Below, in pieces: positions 43,720 to 56,876 of a DNA stretch of 64,000 bases. The position numbers were made by a program, and so were the translations under genes. The notes beneath the pieces were generated by a model. That model searched no databases. It saw only the letters and a list, made by a program, of their open reading frames with translations, and was not told where the DNA came from. The DNA comes from Orobanche coerulescens. Taxonomy: Eukaryota > Streptophyta > Magnoliopsida > Lamiales > Orobanchaceae. Positions within the stretch are counted from its first letter, which is position 1. Each line of letters starts with the position of its first letter. The DNA is taken from contig CM065811.1 in assembly GCA_033398695.1 (NCBI GenBank), positions 110,345,501 to 110,409,500 on the forward strand, in the 5' to 3' direction.

Positions 43720-46668
43720 TGTAACACCCCCAATCCGTTACACGCCGTAGAATCTTTCCTCAAGGATCTACCAGGCTGGTAACAACATTAAACATCTCGA
43801 CAATGCCTTTAAGGCTAAAATGACTCAGTAGACCGATTTGGTCTTTCAATAAATACATACAACTCAATCACAACACATGCCCACGCAGGGGTCGAGTACA
43901 ACACACTTCCGTACAACGGGGAAAGAATACTGCAGCGGAAAGTATAGAAATCCACGAGTCGAGAACGACAATTAATTACAAAAAGACTTTCCGAGAAGTT
44001 TTAAAATTAGAAAGCCAATCAAAGAAGTGTTCTAAAACAAATTTCTCATCTCGGGGATTTTAAAGAAAAAGGGTAAAACCTGGTTGGACCTCAAGTCCTT
44101 TACTTGAAAAGTAACCATTTAAAAAATGAATGGGTCTTGGCCCAAAATCACTTTCCACAAATCGACCTTCACGAAACCGTAGGGATCTCATCCCACATCT
44201 CATCAAATCACAATACTCGATAACAATAACAAGGTCCGTTTTCCATCATCATAACCAACATCCAAAGGATTAAACACAAACGACAAAATACTCTGGTGCC
44301 ATCCTAGCCAAGTAAGCCAAACGAACAACTTACCTCTTACACACTTAGTCAATGCATGCAATCATGAAAACCGTTCAAAGCACTCATTTCCGGAGATGCC
44401 ATAATCAAATCACATTTGTAAAATGCACCACAATTAACCGTCGATCTACGTCTCTGTAGACCCCGTCGGATCTAACCCGTAGTGGTTAAAAGCAAGCTCG
44501 TCGATCCACGTCTCTGTGGACCTCTACCGAGACCCCGTCGGATCTAACCCCTACTGAGCATACACACACACACGTTACTCATGCAATACTAATATGCTAA
44601 GAATGTAAGCTCATCAAGAATACTTACTAGGGATGGCCACTTATCCGACACCATTAACAACTCTTCAAAACACGACAACAACATTAACACGGAATACACG
44701 ATTCCACAACATTAAACCAATGGAAACATCATTAAAACCTTCAACGTTCAAAATGATCAAATTGTAATCAACTCACACGAAACATATTCAAGAGGGTAAA
44801 ACAACCATCGTAGTTCCAACATATAAACTCTATTTGGAGGATACAAATCGTATAATAAAATACTCGCCTCGAAACTACGATTGAAGCGAGACGATGAATG
44901 AGATACGGTCGGGCAGCCCCAAACTCCTGAACGTAATCAAGCACACGATAGCACCGCGAAAACTACGAGGATAACAACGCACGAATTACCCACACAAAAT
45001 GATGATCGACTCGAAATCCTCGAGCACCTATAATCCTCCAGAAGAAACAACAAAAACAAGATCACAACGAGGACCGAGACCAACAATACTAGGAATTACA
45101 TCAAGGCATTGAAAGAAACTCATTGAAACGTTTAATCGAACATTAAACATTCAATGATTCCCAAGAACATTCAAATCGTCAATCGAGTTAAACCGACTCG
45201 AAATATGGATACACAATCCATAGAACACGATTAATAACATCATTGGACAACCATCGGTTCATCAAAACTGATAGGAAAACGAGATCGAGAATAAAACTCC
45301 CAAAAAGTCAACTTGAAGGAAAATCAAGAAAATACCTTGATTCGGCGAAGAACAACGGATTAAATGATGTTAAACACAAGAATACTACTAAGATTAATCA
45401 TACCCATCATATATTAATCAACAATACGGAACAAATCGGACAAAAATGCAAAACCCCAAAATTTCCCAAAATAGGGTTCTAGGAAATCTCACCTTGATTC
45501 GCTAGATCAAAGGAGGTTATGGAGGGATTAATCGATGATATGAACTCCCAATCTTCGTGGATTAGTTGTTTGACAACATGTCTCCTGGATCGCCAAGCCT
45601 CCAGCCACGGAGAGGAAAGGATGGAAATGAAAACCGGGTGAAAATATGACTACTCTGTCATATTTATACAGGCACGGCTTAGCGTGCGCTACACCTTCCG
45701 GACTAGCGTGCGCTAACGGGCAGCGTCGGCCGAGAACCTTCGGCCGGGGCCCGCATGGCCAGGTACTGAAGGCTCAATCTGCCGGCCGGATCCTGCCTGC
45801 TCGACTGCGATAGTGCGCGCTGCGCGGACGCTAGCGTGCGCTAGCTGATCTGTCCAGAACCCTATGGACTGAAGTGCCCGGCCAGATAACGTACGCTAGC
45901 CGGATGACAGCGTGCGCTACGCCTTCCGACTATCGCGCGCCACGCTCGGCGTAGCGTGCGCTACCTGCCGATCCTTCCCGAGTCCAGAACCCCAGAAACC
46001 CCACTGCCCAGTCCGATAGCGTGCGTTGGTCGGCCGAACTAGCGTGCGCTATACCTGCCGAGCTAGCATGCGCAGACTTTAGGACGTAGCGTGCGCTATG
46101 CCGGTTTCTTCGCGCTGTCCGGCGATGTCCAAGATTTCCAGGCTCGCGCACTGTCCGGCCATCGCCACCCGCCACGACCCGACGACTCGATTACCGAAAA
46201 CGCACGAAACGAACACGATGAAATGCTCTCGGACAACAACATCGATCCGAAAAGAAATAACATGAAACAATTAATCGCACGCAACCAAGAAAAAGGGTCA
46301 AGACAACAATTACGAATGCGGATACCCACAACTTTTAGGAAATAATAAAATGGCCCAAAACGCCCGAAAATCACCATACGTGATCGAATAACCAAACCGA
46401 AGTTCACAACACATATAACAAAGTTAAATGGACTTACGGGAAACTCGAAACAGCAGTTTCGAATGAGACTCGCAAGAATCGAACTCAAGTGCGGAAAAGT
46501 CGCCAAAAAGTACGGAACTCAACAAAACGGCACCGAAACGAACTCGGATGACAAAAAGTGCAGAATTAATCATTCTCAGAATGACGAAACGGTCCCAATA
46601 GAGTCGTCAAAACGTATTTTCGCTGAAAAAAAAAGAAATTACCGGAAATCGAAATTATGGGTATTACA
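43720..46668 (-). repeat. Gypsy C 3' LTR
   Basis: 2949 bp. It lacks about 212 bp present in the other LTR (49226-49440), with a short AGTA/TAGAAATCC context at the join near 43943. A TATA-like TATTTATACA (plus strand) lies at 45661-45670 and a palindrome array at about 45678-46100. Confidence 0.9.
45678..46100. repeat. Palindrome array in the gypsy C 3' LTR
   Basis: TAGCGTGCGCTA recurs (for example 45680, 45832 and 45953 areas) with variants GTAGCGTGCGCTA, TAACGTACGCTA and TATCGCGCGCCA. It begins ~10 bp from the TATA-like box and is interspersed with CGGCCGA-rich sequence. Confidence 0.85.
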
Positions 46669-49003
46669 CACTACCCTCCTTGAAAGAAGTTTCGTCCCGA
46701 AACTTAAAACAAGTAGGGAGAACCAATATCCCGCCAGGAAAACTCAACGAGATACACAAGAAACGCATAACTTATGCCGATCGGCGAAACGTTACAAGCA
46801 ACGCAAAGGAATATACGGCGTGAAAACACGCTCCACGACGTCTAACACAATGCCACCGGCAGAGACATAATAAAATCAACAAGTGACAAGCGTCATCAAA
46901 CAGATAATACAATCGAGTCGATTATCTGAACAATCACAAAACACAACGAACGAAAATCCATATGATTAACCAACCCAACGGTACATCAATCAAAACGCGA
47001 GCCAATCGCTGAACAAATACGGAATTCCACCTCACATGGGTTGGAAGATCGAAAACGAGGCTAATTTTCCGAATTTAAGGGAATTATGAACGATCTTGAA
47101 CGTTCAACAATCATGAAACGAGATCAACAAAAACCGAACAATCAAACGATCGAGACAACAAAAATCGAACAATCATGTTCGAATCACGAAGAACAATAAA
47201 ATTCAAACAACAACTCCCAGGTTCACGTCTCGACTCGAGACAATATATGATTCGGTGAAAACAACAAGGTGTGCATTCACATAAGATCCACAGGGAAGGG
47301 AATAGCAATTGAAAAGCCACAACGACAAACGAGTTATTCCGAAACAATACCACACTCGTTTGATCAACAAAAGCAAGGGGCAGGACAAGCTCAGAAAATG
47401 TCAACAAACATAAACGAGTCGACAGAATCGAAAATACAGAAGTTCAAAATCCGATCCACTTCGAATAAAAGAACTAGTAGAACCAAATGATGTTACTTCC
47501 GAACAAGAATCGAACCGAACTCGGAAAAGTCACAGCGATAACCAGATCGACCCAAAACAAGATTACAGCTCGTTCGAACGATGAAACCGAAATACAGAAC
47601 AAGTTCATAAAGTATCAACGAACACGAGCGAGTCGAAAGAATAGAGAAAGAGAAAATACAGTAGTCAAAATAGTACGGGTATTACCTTCGACCTCGTCCA
47701 TGAAATTCACAAAAACAGGAGCAAGGTAACAATACATTAAACAACCGACACATAATGGAACAATCACCGATGCACATGGCCATACCAACCCAAGCTCTAA
47801 CAGCTCGCAGATGTGCGATAATGCAGAAATCACCACGAGGCGACAACATTCAATACCAACATCTCACCTCTCACAAGGGGGGCTAGCACAACAAATGTGT
47901 GGAAAACGTCTCAACGCTCACACCGCCAATTCGACTACAACTCATAGGGCCAACATCCTAACAACAATGCTAACGTCAAATATACATTCCTGGACCGTAA
48001 TAGGAACGATAGGTTTTAAAAACGAAAACCACTTTTGAAAATAATTTGAAACCACTAGTTGATCTCGAGTATCATATAATAAAAGAAGTAGTACAAACAT
48101 CGTCATAGAGACTTTGAAAAACCACCTTGCGTTTGAAAAAAAATGAGGACACCTTTCTTTAAATTAAACTTTGTAGAAATATTCGACCTTCGGGTCTAAA
48201 CAATTGAAGTTCTAAATCATTAAAAATATTTCAAAATATTTTTGGTCTACAAAGTGGAATAAATTTGAAACACACAGTGGCGCTAGTAGGCACCTTGAAG
48301 GTACTGCGAGAAAACAATCCATTTTAAAAGTACGTCTCGAGATTTATTTTCTAAGATACTCAAGGTTTTCAAAAACCCAATAGGCCAGAATGCCCAAAAC
48401 TCACACATATCGACGTACGCTAAAACACATCCTAGTACACGCATCAAAATGTTTAAAATCAAGACAATACAAGTCTTTTAACGGAAAATAAAAACTAAGA
48501 TACCACAGTCCAAAACCGCCTAGGATTCAGAACAAAACCACTGACCCCATTCAAGGCCTCTAAGGACCCTCCCGCAGTGGCTAGTAAACAAGTCGAACGC
48601 GTATAAGCACAAAGCTTCCACAAGAGAACTTGTAAAACGAGCAATTCGATTCGAAAATCATCAGTAAAAAGACATCAGCTGCGACGACACTCCTCGTATA
48701 AACCAAATACGATAGTCAACTAAATACATATCGTGAAATCAAAATCCACAGAAGGACTCCAACACTTAACAACTAATCATAAAAATAGCTCGTGTCACAC
48801 GAGGCACAACACAAAGAAGGAAGACTTACATCCACAGGTCGCACGAATATGATGATCGCCCCACGATACTAATCACGACCAACAAACTCAGACGACGCGT
48901 TGCGACACGACTCAGTCAGACAAAATCCGACGAGACAAAACTCAATAGACATAACTTGACCCGACAGCTTAGGTTTGCACAACCTAAGCTGTGATACCAT
49001 TTA
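46669..49003 (-). other. Gypsy C internal domain without coding capacity
   Basis: The polypurine tract (minus: AAGGAGGGTAGTG, near 46669-46681) and the hairpin AAGTTTCG-TCC-CGAAACTT (46687-46705) mark one end. The primer site TGGTATCACAGC (minus, 48988-48999) marks the other. Between them ~2.3 kb is A-rich with GAACAATC-, GATCGA- and AATCGAACAA-type words. The six frames give no retroviral domain. Confidence 0.8.
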
Positions 49004-51585
49004 TGTAACACCCCCCGCTCAGGGATATTACACGCCGTAGAACCTTTCCTCAAGGATCTACCAGGCTGGTAACAACATTAAATATCTCGACAATGCCTTT
49101 AAGGCGAAAATGACTCAGTAGACCGATTTGGTCTTTCAATAAATACATACAACTCAATCACAACACATGCCCACGCAGGGGTCGAGTACAACACACTCCC
49201 GTACAACGGGGAAAGAATAATGCAGTGGAAAGTAAAATACAAGTAAACCAATACAACAATGTACGGATCCTCGTGTGATTAGTATCTTTCATCTTTCATC
49301 ATCCTTCGTGACGACCCTGTGTTATGCTCCCAAAACCTGAATGCAAAAACAGATATCCACCCCCAAAATACTCGGGGGTTAGCAAAACTCCACTGGTTTG
49401 CTAGTGCAAGTATGTAATCATATGAAGTAACAGACAAATAGAAATCCACGAGTCGAGAACGACAATTAATTACAAAAAGACTTTCCGAGAAGTTTTATAA
49501 TTAGAAAGCCAATCAAAGAAGTGTTTTAAAACAAATTTCTCGTCTCGGGGATTTTAAAGAAAAAGGGTAGAACCCGGTTGGACCTAAAGTCCTTTAGTTG
49601 AAAAGTAACCATTTCAAAAACGAATGGGTCTCGGCCCAAAATCACTTTCCACAAAGCGACCTTCACGAAACCATAGGGATCTCATCCCACATCTCATCAA
49701 ATCACAATACTCGAGAACAATAACAAGGTATATTTTCCAACATCAAAACCAACATCCAAAGGATTAAACACAAACGACAAAATACTCTGGTGCCATCCTA
49801 GCCAAGTAAGCCAAACGAACAACTTACCTCTTACACACTTAGTCAATGCATGCAATCATGAAAACCATTCAAAGCACTCATTTTCGGAAATGCCATAATC
49901 AAATCACATTTGTAAAATGCACCACAATTAACCATCGATCCACGTCTCTGTGGACCCCTATCGAGACTCTATCGAATCTAACCCGTAGTGGTTAAAAGCA
50001 AGCTCGTCGATCCACGTCTCTGTGGACCCCTACCGAGACCCCGTCGGATCTAACCCGTTGTGAGCATACACACACACACGATACTCATGCAATACTAATA
50101 TGCTAAGAATGTAAGCTCATCAAGAGTACTTACTAGGGATGGCCATTTATCCGACACCATTAACAACTCTTCAAAACACGACAACAACATTAACACGGAA
50201 TACACGATTCCACAACATTAAATCAATGGAAACATCATTAAAACCTTCAACGTTCAAAATGATCAAATTGTAATCAACTCACACGAAACATATTCACGAG
50301 GGTAAAACAACCATCGTAGTTCCAACATATAAACTCTATTTGGAGGATACAAATCGTATAAAAAAATACTTGCCTCGAAAATACGATTAAAGTGAGCCGA
50401 TGAATGAGATACAGTCGGGCAGACCCAAACTCCTGAACGTAATCAAGCACACGATAGCACCGCGAGAACTTTGAGGATGACAACGCATGAATTACCCACA
50501 CAAAATGATGATCGACTCGGAATCCTCGAGCACCTATAATCCTCCGGAAGAAACAACAAAAACAAGATCACAACGAGGACCGAGACCAACAACACTAGAA
50601 ATTACATCAAGGCATTGAAAGAAACTCATTGAAACATTTAATCGAACATTAAACATTCAATGATTCCCAAGAACATTCAAATCGTCAATCGAGTTTAACC
50701 GACTCGAAATATGGATACACAATCCATAGAACACGATTAATAACATCATTGGACAACCATCGGTTCATCAAAATCGAAAGGAAAATGAGATCGAGAATAA
50801 AACTCACAAAAAGTCAACTTGAAGGAAAATCAAGAAAATACCTTGATTCGGCGAAGAACAACGGATTAAATGATGTTAAACACAAGAATACTACTAAGAT
50901 TAATCATACCCATCATGGATTAATCAACAATACGGAAGGAATCAGACAAAAACGCAAACCCCCCAAAATTTCCCAAAATAGGGTTCTAGAAAAATCTCAC
51001 CTTGATTCGCTGGATCAAAGGAGGTTATGGAGGGATTAATCGATGATATGAACTCCCAATCTTCGTGGATTAGTTGCTTGACAACATGTCTCCTGGATCG
51101 CCAAGCCTCCAGCCACAGAGAGGAAAGGATGGAAATGAAAACCGGGTGAAAATATGACTACTCTGTCATATTTATACAGGCACGGCTTAGCGTGCGCTAC
51201 ACCTTCCGGGCTAGCGCGCGCTAATGGGCAGCCTCGGCCGAGAACCTTCGGCCGGGGCCCGCATGGCCTAGTACTGAAGGCTCAATCTGCCGGCCGGATC
51301 CTGCCTGCCCGACCGCGATAGCGCGCGCTGCGCGGACGCTAACGTGCGCTAGCTGATCTGTCCAGAACCCTCTGGACTGAACTGCTCGGCCAGGTAACGT
51401 ACGCTAGCCGGACGACAGCATGCGCTACGCCTGCAGACTAGCTCGCGCCACGCTCGGCGTAGCGTGCGCTACCTGCCGATCCTTCTCGAGTCCAGAACCC
51501 CAGAAACCCCACTGCCCAGTCCGATAGCGTGCGTTGGTCGGCCGAACTAGCGTGCGCTATACCGGCCGAGCTAGCGCGCGCAGAC
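49004..51585 (-). repeat. Gypsy C 5' LTR, first part
   Basis: This matches the 3' LTR from TGTAACACCC onward and retains the ~212-bp segment missing there. A TATA-like TATTTATACA lies at 51169-51178, with the palindrome array from 51187. It is cut inside the array by gypsy D at CAGAC (51581-51585). Confidence 0.9.
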
Positions 51586-52429
51586 TGTAACACCCCCAAA
51601 ACCAAATGGGAATATTACAGCGCCGTGGGCCCCACATTGGAACCCACAAGGCTAAAATAATTTTCGCAAACGTTTAAAAATTCCAGAAGGCCCTTTGAAG
51701 GTACACACACACGCAGCGGATAAAAACACAGTTCAAAGAATACCGAAAGCCATTTTGAAATATACCACGCAGCGGATAAAAACATAATTAAATACATTTG
51801 CAGCGAAATTACAAAAACCAGAAAGAACACTCGAATCCCAACAACCACGCCATAGCCAGTATCACCGGAAAGCTCATCCCTTCACGACCGCTACTAGCTC
51901 GAACTCCGAGTACCTAAAAGAAAAGCCGACGACAGGGTCAGCCATAATACTCAACAATGATAACGATCACATCACAAAAGCAATTACATATCAATGTAAT
52001 CTACAGAGTAAGAATATTCCCCATGTAATCTTACCGAAGTAACTTTACCAACCTGTCACAACCATAACAATCAATTCTTACCATATCCCACGCCTCGTGT
52101 CCTTAAGTAATGAACGAATTCAAATATAATCACCTGTACTGTATCCGAAACACTACCAGAATTCCAAACATAAACATATCTCGAGTATAGAGTAATCTGG
52201 CCAAGTTCAATTCTGCTGGCTGGGTCGCACATTCGGATCCCAATCTTGATAAAACCGATATCACATGGCACACCAGTAATCCAACTGTTCCGAGACAATA
52301 GCAAGTCCCGAATATCAATGCAAAACATGAATGTTGACACAATCAATAATGATAAACAATTAATGCATCACAACGGAAATATCAATGACATGATATTTCC
52401 ACACAAGATCGACAAAGGGTCAACCACGA

Positions 52430-52995
52430 ACGAGAATACCATGATGTGGTAACGCCAACAAAAACAATGAAAAATCAATAACCGAGAATACCAACAATAC
52501 GGCAAATCCCAACAAGATCAATAAAAGTTCGACAACCGAGAATACCGACGACACGGTAAGGATCAACGAAGAATCAATAATCGAGAATACCGACGACACG
52601 ATAAGGATTAATGAAGAATCAATAACAAGATAAAAAGAGTCGACGACCAGAAATACCAACGGTACGATAAACTCCAATAAGATCAATAAAGGGTCAACAA
52701 CTGAGAATACTGACGACACAGTAAACTCTAGCAAGATCAATAAGGACCAACAACCGAGAATACCAACGATATGGTAAACTCCAACAAGAGCAATAAGGAA
52801 TCGACAACCGAGAATACCGACGACACGGTAAACTCCAATAACATCAATCAAGGACTAATAACTACGAATACCAACGGTGAGACAACTCCAAAACGGAGTC
52901 AATAAGGATCAATAACGAACGAGATTACCAATGACAGGGTGAACCCCAAACGAGATTTATAAAGGATCGATATCAATGAGTTGACCATCGATATG
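52430..52995. repeat. Tandem array of GAGAATACC-type units in the gypsy D 3' LTR
   Basis: Seven or more units of about 40-60 bp share CCGAGAATACCGACGACACG followed by AACTCCAAYAAGATCAATAA. The equivalent array in the 5' LTR is at about 57730-58290. Confidence 0.88.
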
Positions 52996-53544
52996 GTAAC
53001 TCCGAACGAGATTAATAAAGGTTCAATGGCGATAGATATACGAGAGAATAAAATCGTTAACCATATACAAATCATATATACGGGATTTCAAAGACAACCC
53101 GAATATCGAATAGATCCAATTATACATGGACTATGAACGACCAATCAATAAGACTCAAGATGGACGTCACGATACGCTCGATCCGGACATGTGTCCGTGT
53201 ACAAGCCAACCACGGGTATTGATTAGGTACCCGTCTGGTCTCGTACCTAATCAGCCTCACGAAGTACGTCTCGTGTGCACGGTTCAATATGAGGTCGAAA
53301 CCAACACATGCTACACGTGCCCGTCCCGAAAATCCTACACATGAGCGATCAGAACGTATCTGACTCCAGATATGCCACGATACAACATGACAACAAATCT
53401 CGAAGAAACACATATCCATCAAGGATCAAAAGACTTCCCAAAAGAGCAACAGTAACTCGATCATGAAAGACCGACACGACCACAATGTCGTATTTCCATC
53501 AGACAACAGTCCACATCATGCTCAACAATGCATATAATATTAAC

Positions 53545-53755
53545 ACATAAACCCCAAGGCAGCAGCCAAGGGTCACGGACGCATCTCACAGGAATACCCC
53601 GGAACATAGGTGCCATATAGGTCTTATCCCCTAACACAGTTCTTGAAATCACAAAATACCCCAAGGTCGCAACCAAGGGTCACGAAAGTATCCACACAGG
53701 AATACCCCGGAACATAGGTGCCATATAGGTCTTATCCCCTAACACATCGGCCCAA
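53545..53755. repeat. Two-copy ~106-bp tandem repeat in the gypsy D 3' LTR
   Basis: ATACCCCGGAACATAGGTGC and the following CATATAGGTCTTATCCCCTA occur twice, each preceded by CCAAGGGTCACG. The same pair is present at about 58845-59045 in the 5' LTR. Confidence 0.88.
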
Positions 53756-55177
53756 CAGATCACAGATCAAAGGAAGAGCACATTACAAAACGTAACAAAC
53801 AATGTTGCACACTCACCGCATGAGATATCAACACACACATGCAATAATGCAATATGATGATTATCATAATCTAACAATATTAATTTACCTCAAGCTGTAG
53901 ACGCCAACCTTTCCACGATCAACCGCCCTGAACGAATACACAGTTTATCCGACAATCCAAAATGAAGTACAGTCCATAACTAATACCAAACCACCATCCC
54001 GAATTCAACATCGACACGATAACTAACCTTGATATCCAACTTCTCATGCAATAGACCAAATTATAATTCACGTTCCCATTTCCACTAGACATCCTTAAAA
54101 TCATATACATTATGATTGATCTTAGTCCAAAATACCATACATACCACCATTCCGACAATTCATATATTTCATAATACCATTGCTATATGAATCATAAATG
54201 AAATGAAAATGAAATCATTTATTAACATTATGAACTGAGCAAGCATAACTTGCCTTGATACCAATTCGATGAAGCCGCTATCAATCCCGCCGTCTTCATC
54301 TACAATCTCCTCAGCCCCGACCAAGACGATTCATGCATTCTCCAACCTCAACCGCATCGCAACGGTTAACATCAACGATCACTAATGCAACCTAATACAA
54401 TAATCAATTAACGATACATTCAATAACAATCAACAACCAAAATGACCAACTAATCAAACTCGATGGTTCAACGATATCTCGATCATACGAAACCAACCCA
54501 TATCAACTCTTAACAATACGAACACAAGCCGAAATTCAGTGTTCAATAGTCCTAACGACGTCTTCAACATATATACTTCTCATAACATCATGAATCGCAA
54601 CAAACTACCAAGAACATCGAAAATACTACGATTCCATAATCATAACAACATAATCGAATCATTTGATCACCAATTCATTATCTTCCCTTAACAAAATTTT
54701 CGTAAATACCAAGAATCATCACAACAATATCAATTCAACCATCATTCATACGAAAACGTGTAGAATTTTCCAAGTTCTACTCATTGAGGCATTTCATCGA
54801 ACACTCTGAAGGCATAATCCAATTTAATCGATTATTCAAAGAAATACTAGAATTTGTTCCACAAAACTTCAAGAGTATTGAATGATTACGAGTATACAAC
54901 CAAGTTCTATCAATAATCTGAATCAAAGCGAAGCAAATCGGCCAAAACACCAAGAAACCTCAAGAACATCCAAAAACCAAAAGTTCATGTGTTCTTACCT
55001 TCGATCCGGGTGAAGGATGATGTTAATCCATGATTTCAACTTCCAAAACATGTTGTTATAAGTTGATTCTACTCAAAACCATCATCTTTGCTGAAGAAAT
55101 CGCGGAAGAAACGAAGAAAAGTGAAAAATGGCAAGGATGACTCGGTCCAGGCCTTATATAGGCCGGGACCTGCCGGC

Positions 55178-55755
55178 ACCTTATGTACGTAACCGGCGGG
55201 TCCTTACAACGTAGCCGTCCGCGGCCTAACCTTCTGTCCAGTCTGGTCGACACCCTTACGTATGTAACCGGCAGCTGGCTTACGTACGTTACTCGCCCTT
55301 ACGGCCGTAACCGGCTACTGCCTTACGTACGTAATCGGCCAGTCCTAGCCATCCTTGTGAGTCACTGCCGACCGTGATCGGCCATCCATGCGAGTCACTG
55401 CCGACCATGCACGGCCATCCCTGCGAGTCACTGCCGACCATACTCGGCCACTACAGGTCCTCTCGGCCACGACTCGGCCAGCCACCCCGTAACATACGTA
55501 ACACTTATTCCGTTGCGTACGTAATATGTACGTTGACTTGATACAGTATTATACTCGTATTACGTACGTAATACACCCTCTTTAACGTACGTAACTCCAT
55601 CCGTTGACTCACCTGTCCACATCCGCGCCGAAAGCTGCAGACACCGGGCCCCACTGTCTGATTCCTCTTGTTACGTACGTTATACCTTACGCATAACGTA
55701 CGTAACACGTACCACTTAGCGTACGTTATCTCAAAGTCTTAACGTACGTTAACAC
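55178..55755. repeat. TTACGTACGTAA palindrome array in the gypsy D 3' LTR
   Basis: A dozen or so sites match TTACGTACGTAA with up to two changes (TTACGGCCGTAA, TAACGTACGTTA and others). Three direct 33-bp units starting GCCATCC at 55348, 55381 and 55414 lie inside the region. One site (AGCGTACGTTAT, near 55719) combines the TAGCG arm of gypsy A-C with the CGTTA arm of gypsy D. Confidence 0.9.
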
Positions 55756-56122
55756 ATCCATACTTAGCCATTTCCAGCAATTCCTGTCCAACGTCTCGAC
55801 ATAACAAATATGAACATACGACATACTGAACACATATACGAAATCCCCGAAATATTCTCATACAGTACGTCTGATGCACGATATCCTCAATTACAACTGT
55901 CGACCAAGTACGGCAATCATAAAAATATTCATACGGTATATCCGACATCGAAAACATACCAAGCATGTAATATCCTAGAATCAAAATAACCTCGATAGAC
56001 ATACTGGCACGACTGTCATGGTTTCCAAAATTATCCACTCATATCGTGTCGGTCCCACTCTGTACAGTACATCCCAGATAAAATAATGCGAAAAATTCAT
56101 AGTGAAATTCTAGGATATTACA

Positions 56123-56514
56123 TATACTACCACTTAAATAAGTTTCGTCCTCAAAACTCAACACCTGTCATAATCAGTATCTCAATCCCGAAATATCACA
56201 AAATCACGACACCATACCCAAATAATCATCATCAAAACTGAAATAACTAAAAGAACATACTTACAGGTCCGTGAAGTCGATGAACTTCCGTGATACCAGC
56301 ATACGGCTCCCATACAAAGTCTCAACACACTAACAACACACCGACATCGCAAATACAGCAATTTGAAAATATTTCAAGAATTTGGAAACCTCTAAAATCG
56401 GTTTGACTCAAAAGTCAGAAAATCATTTTCAAAAGTCACGCTACTACCGCACCGGTAGAGCCACATAACACACACGCCCGGGTTTTACGAAACCCAAGCT
56501 CCGATACCATTTTC
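56123..56514 (-). other. Gypsy D internal region
   Basis: 392 bp between the LTRs. It is little more than a purine-rich tract, a degenerate copy of the AAGTTTCG hairpin (56140-56158), short spacer and the primer-binding site at 56498-56509. There is no ORF of note. Confidence 0.85.
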
Positions 56515-56876
56515 TGTAACAACCCCAAAACCAAACGGGACTATTACAGCGCCGTGGGCCCCACATTGGAACCCACAAGGCTAAAATTATTTTCGCAAAT
56601 GTTTAAAAATGCCAGAAGGCCCTTTGAAGGTACACACACACACACGCAACGGATAAAAACACAGTTCAAAGAATACCAAAAGCCATTTTGAAATATACCA
56701 CGAGCGGATAAAATCATAATTAAATACATTTGCAGCGGAATTACAAAAACCAGAAAGAACATTCGAATCCCAACAACCACGCCATAGCCAGTATCACCGG
56801 AAAGCTCATCCATTCACGACCGCTACTATCTCGAACTCCGAGTACCTAAAAGATAAAGCCCACGACGGGGTCATTC
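56515..56876 (-). repeat. Partial duplicate of the gypsy D LTR end
   Basis: 362 bp corresponding to the first ~360 bp (plus coordinates) of the gypsy D LTR. It is followed at 56877 by the complete LTR, which starts TATAACACCC instead of TGTAACACCC. The three bases before it (TTC) equal the bases that precede the LTR at the primer-site junction. Confidence 0.88.

Larger units (their letters stand above)
51586..56122 (-). repeat. Gypsy D 3' LTR
   Basis: 4537 bp. It contains a tandem array at 52430-52995 (~40-60-bp units around GAGAATACCGACGACACGG), a two-copy ~106-bp repeat near 53545-53755, 33-bp units near 55348-55446, TTACGTACGTAA palindromes at 55178-55755 and a TATA box (minus GGCCTATATAAGG) near 55152-55164. 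Confidence 0.92.

Noticed and set aside
46096..46506. A 136-codon minus-strand ORF with hydrophobic stretches, partly repeated at 61528-61815.
   Set aside because: It is within the transcribed part of the gypsy C LTR and appears twice only because LTRs come in pairs. No coding evidence.
52420..52851. A 143-codon minus-strand ORF of repeated hydrophobic residues, present again at 57714-58145.
   Set aside because: It lies exactly over the tandem repeat array of the gypsy D LTR. The repeats explain both the periodic peptide and its presence in both LTR copies. No start context or homology supports a gene.
55348..55446. CRISPR-like short repeats with spacers (33-bp units).
   Set aside because: The units are contiguous tandem repeats without unique spacers, in a plant LTR. 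A CRISPR array is not expected or supported.
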